This document shows, piece by piece, positions 61,968 through 64,000 of a stretch of 64,000 bases of DNA. Under the pieces are notes generated by a model. It saw nothing but the letters and a program-made list of their open reading frames with translations. It had not been told where the DNA came from and did not search any database. The stretch spans positions 496,001-560,000 of the forward strand of contig JBFWNV010000002.1 of NCBI GenBank assembly GCA_050250875.1, read 5' to 3'. How positions within the stretch are numbered: position 1 is the stretch's first letter; each line of letters begins with the position of its first letter. The stretch comes from CAWAYR01 sp050250875 (GTDB lineage: Bacteria > Acidobacteriota > Vicinamibacteria > Vicinamibacterales > UBA2999). The position numbers and the translations under genes were made by a program.

Positions 61968-63910
61968 TGTGCGGCATCGCCGGCCGCGTGAACTTCGCCA
62001 CCGGCGCCCCGGTGGCCGCCGAGACGGTGCGGGCGATGTGCGATCTCGTCGCCCACCGCGGCCCCGACGGCCACGGCGTGCACTGCGACGGCCCGCTCGG
62101 CTTCGGCCACCGGCGGCTGGCGATCATCGACCTCAGCCCCGGCGGCGCGCAGCCGATGCGCACGCCCGACGGCGCGCTGGTCATCACCTTCAACGGCGAG
62201 ATCTACAACTACCGCGAGCTGAAGGCCGAGCTGACCGGGCTGGGCCACGGCTTCCGCAGCGAGAGCGACACCGAGGTGATCCTGGCCGCGTACCGCCAGT
62301 GGGGCACCGCCGCGGTGACGCGTCTCGACGGCATGTTCGCCTTCGCACTGTGGGACGCGCCGCGGCGTCGGCTGGTCGTCGCCCGCGACCGCCTCGGCAA
62401 GAAGCCGCTCCACTACCGGATCGATCGCGACGGCATCGCCTTCGCCTCGGAACCCAAAGCCTTCCTGGCCGAGCCGGGCTTCACCCGCGAGGCCGACCTG
62501 CAGGCCGTCGCGCACTACCTGGCCCTGCAGTACGTGCCGGCGCCGCTGTCGGGATTCAAAGGCGTCCGCAAGCTGCCGCCGGCGCACACCCTCGTCGTCG
62601 AAGACGGCCGGGTGACGATCGAGCGCTACTGGCGCTTGAGCTACGTACCGCAGCTGTCGGAGATCAGCGATGCCGAGGCCCAGGAAGGGCTGACGACGCG
62701 GCTCCGCCACGCGGTGGCCCAGCGCCTGATCAGCGACGTGCCGCTCGGCGCGTTCCTGAGCGGCGGGATCGACTCGGGGCTCGTCGTCTCGTTCATGGCC
62801 GAACTGGCGCCCACGGTGCGCACGTTCTCGATCGGCTTCGGGGAGAAGGAGTACAACGAGCTGCCGGCCGCCCGCCTCGTCGCCGAGCAGTATCGCACCC
62901 GCCACACCGAGTTCGTCGTCGAGCCGCACGCGATCGACCTGCTGCCGCAGCTCGTCTGGCACTACGGCGAGCCGTACGGCGACTCGTCGGCGCTGCCCAC
63001 CTACATCCTGTCCGAGCTGACCCGACGGCACGTCACCGTGGCGCTCAACGGCGACGCCGGCGACGAGAACTTCGCCGGCTACGACCGCTACGTGGCCAGC
63101 GAACTGGCCCGGCGTGCCGACGTGGTGCCGCGGCCGCTGCGGCGGCTGGTCGCCGCGACCGCCACCGCCGTCGCCGGCGGCTCGCGCCACCGCACGGTCC
63201 GCCGCGCCCGCCGGTTCCTGGCCAACCTGGCCGAGCCGCCGAACCGGCGGTATGCCGCCTGGATGACTTACTTCGACGCCGAGCGGATGGCCCACCTGGC
63301 CACGCCGGCGCTGCTCGACGGCGTGACCGGCACCGCCGTGGATCTCATCGAGCAGGCGTTCGACGCCTCAGACGCGCCGACGGCGCTGGAGCGGACGCTG
63401 AACGTCGACGTCGTCACCTACCTGCCCGACGACCTGCTGGTGAAGGTGGACATCGCGACGATGGCCCACGGCCTCGAGGGCCGCTCACCGCTGCTCGATC
63501 ACCACGTGATGGAATACGCGGCCCGCCTGCCGGCACGCTTCAAGGTGCGCGGCGGGGAGAAGAAGTGGCTGTTGCGTCAGCTGGCGCGAACGCGGCTGCC
63601 GGCCGCCGTGGTCACGCTGCCGAAGAAGGGCTTCGGCGTGCCGATCGACCACTGGTTCCGCGGTGAGCTGCGGGCCTTCGCCCGCGACGTGCTGCTCGGC
63701 CCCACGGCCCGCCAGCGCGGCTGGTATCGGATGCCGTTCGTCGAGCGCATGCTCGGCGAGCACGCCGCCGGCCGTTTCGAGTGGCACACGCAGCTCTGGA
63801 CGCTGCTGATGCTCGAGTTGTGGCTGCAGATGTACATCGACCGCGTGCCGACGGCGCCGCCGCGGCCGAGATCCCTGGTCGACGAGCACGCCGTGGCTGG
63901 CGCGCATTAG
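61967..63910 (+). CDS. asnB: Glutamine-hydrolysing asparagine synthase family protein
   Basis: 647 residues. N-terminal glutaminase domain begins MCGIAG with catalytic Cys2 and has HRGPDGHG and FNGEIYNYREL. The synthetase domain has the ATP pyrophosphatase loop LSGGIDSGL and NGDAGDENFAGY. In this genomic setting such enzymes often amidate sugars or proteins of the surface polysaccharide instead of making free asparagine. The initiator Met must be removed to expose Cys. GGAAGG ribosome binding site. Confidence 0.9.
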   Translation: MCGIAGRVNFATGAPVAAETVRAMCDLVAHRGPDGHGVHCDGPLGFGHRRLAIIDLSPGGAQPMRTPDGALVITFNGEIYNYRELKAELTGLGHGFRSESDTEVILAAYRQWGTAAVTRLDGMFAFALWDAPRRRLVVARDRLGKKPLHYRIDRDGIAFASEPKAFLAEPGFTREADLQAVAHYLALQYVPAPLSGFKGVRKLPPAHTLVVEDGRVTIERYWRLSYVPQLSEISDAEAQEGLTTRLRHAVAQRLISDVPLGAFLSGGIDSGLVVSFMAELAPTVRTFSIGFGEKEYNELPAARLVAEQYRTRHTEFVVEPHAIDLLPQLVWHYGEPYGDSSALPTYILSELTRRHVTVALNGDAGDENFAGYDRYVASELARRADVVPRPLRRLVAATATAVAGGSRHRTVRRARRFLANLAEPPNRRYAAWMTYFDAERMAHLATPALLDGVTGTAVDLIEQAFDASDAPTALERTLNVDVVTYLPDDLLVKVDIATMAHGLEGRSPLLDHHVMEYAARLPARFKVRGGEKKWLLRQLARTRLPAAVVTLPKKGFGVPIDHWFRGELRAFARDVLLGPTARQRGWYRMPFVERMLGEHAAGRFEWHTQLWTLLMLELWLQMYIDRVPTAPPRPRSLVDEHAVAGAH

Positions 63911-63924
63911 CCGCCCGCCGCCCG

Positions 63925-64000
63925 CTAGAGGTTGGCGCGAATCGCCCACAGGTCCGGAAACGCCGGCGGCGACAGGGTGGTGCGCAGGTAGGCGGCGCCC
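63925..64000 (-). CDS. C-terminal end of a gene running off the window
   Basis: The last 24 codons and a TAG stop (63925-63927) of a minus-strand gene are in the window. The tail reads YLRTTLSPPAFPDLWAIRAN and ends in Leu. Convergent with the asparagine synthase, 14 bp apart. Too short to assign a family. Confidence 0.55.
   Translation of the reverse strand, partial: GAAYLRTTLSPPAFPDLWAIRANL

Overview
The window is a GC-rich (roughly 70%) bacterial chromosome segment with almost exclusively G/C at third codon positions. Several families point to Acidobacteriota, most likely a Vicinamibacteria-type lineage. They are a VWFA-related Acidobacterial-type protein (11586-12485), two ADOP-type (acidobacterial duplicated orphan permease) FtsX/MacB-like permeases, one of them behind a PadR regulator (36852-39900), many secreted TPR and carboxypeptidase-regulatory-like proteins, and a form II CO-dehydrogenase-type operon. 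The assignment rests on family recognition only; there is no rRNA gene in the window. No phage, insertion sequence or CRISPR array was found. Genes are densely packed and very often joined by 4-base ATGA/GTGA overlaps.

Layout. 1-1234: the start of a Tat-exported protein, a decayed tail fragment and a Tat-exported alpha/beta hydrolase. 1541-1873: bactofilin. 1958-8200 (minus strand): a complete coxS-coxL-coxM-(MoxR ATPase)-(VWA protein)-coxG operon for a form II molybdenum hydroxylase. 8296-20180: mixed housekeeping and secreted genes (DUF2721, quinone oxidoreductase, DsbA-like thioredoxin, VWFA protein, gamma-glutamyltransferase, ADOP permease, secreted FN3-like protein, periplasmic carbonic anhydrase). 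20328-26276: lipoprotein, proline-racemase-family enzyme, PLD-family protein, HDAC-like hydrolase, ornithine cyclodeaminase/pyrroline-carboxylate-reductase-family enzyme and a Tyr/Gly-repeat secreted protein.

26377-30956 (minus strand) is the most interesting functional group: a CHASE2-sensor class III adenylate cyclase, an M48 metalloprotease coupled to it by an ATGA overlap, and an MscS channel carrying a C-terminal cyclic-nucleotide-binding domain. All residues needed to make and to bind cAMP are visible, so this looks like a self-contained cAMP-to-mechanosensitive-channel circuit. A cytoplasmic-type beta-carbonic anhydrase lies upstream.

33158-36760: a small glycosyl-transfer operon (methyltransferase, GT2, GT-C membrane protein, CBM9-like). 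36852-39900: PadR-ADOP with a perfect palindromic operator candidate. 40644-42878: Ser/Thr kinase-TPR protein whose promoter lies inside an 11-bp inverted repeat and predicts a leaderless mRNA. 42966-43040: tRNA-Glu(CTC). 43119-46257: M23 peptidase, cupredoxin-like lipoprotein and heme O synthase. 46339-54278: a beta-lactamase/NamZ fusion, two secreted TPR proteins (one a sulfatase-like pseudoenzyme) and an octaheme cytochrome with HEAT/TPR-type tail. 54518-63910: a polysaccharide locus (GT4, three methyltransferases, O-antigen-ligase-like protein, MurJ/MviN-like flippase, asparagine synthase). The window ends inside another minus-strand gene.

Intergenic space carries two kinds of dispersed palindromic repeat: composite arrays of 7-9 nt G-rich units flanking a palindromic core (8881, 17180, 26277, with a half-copy at 21076), and three copies of a 17-bp GAAAGGGGTCTGRCCCC element at the 3' end of ctaB.
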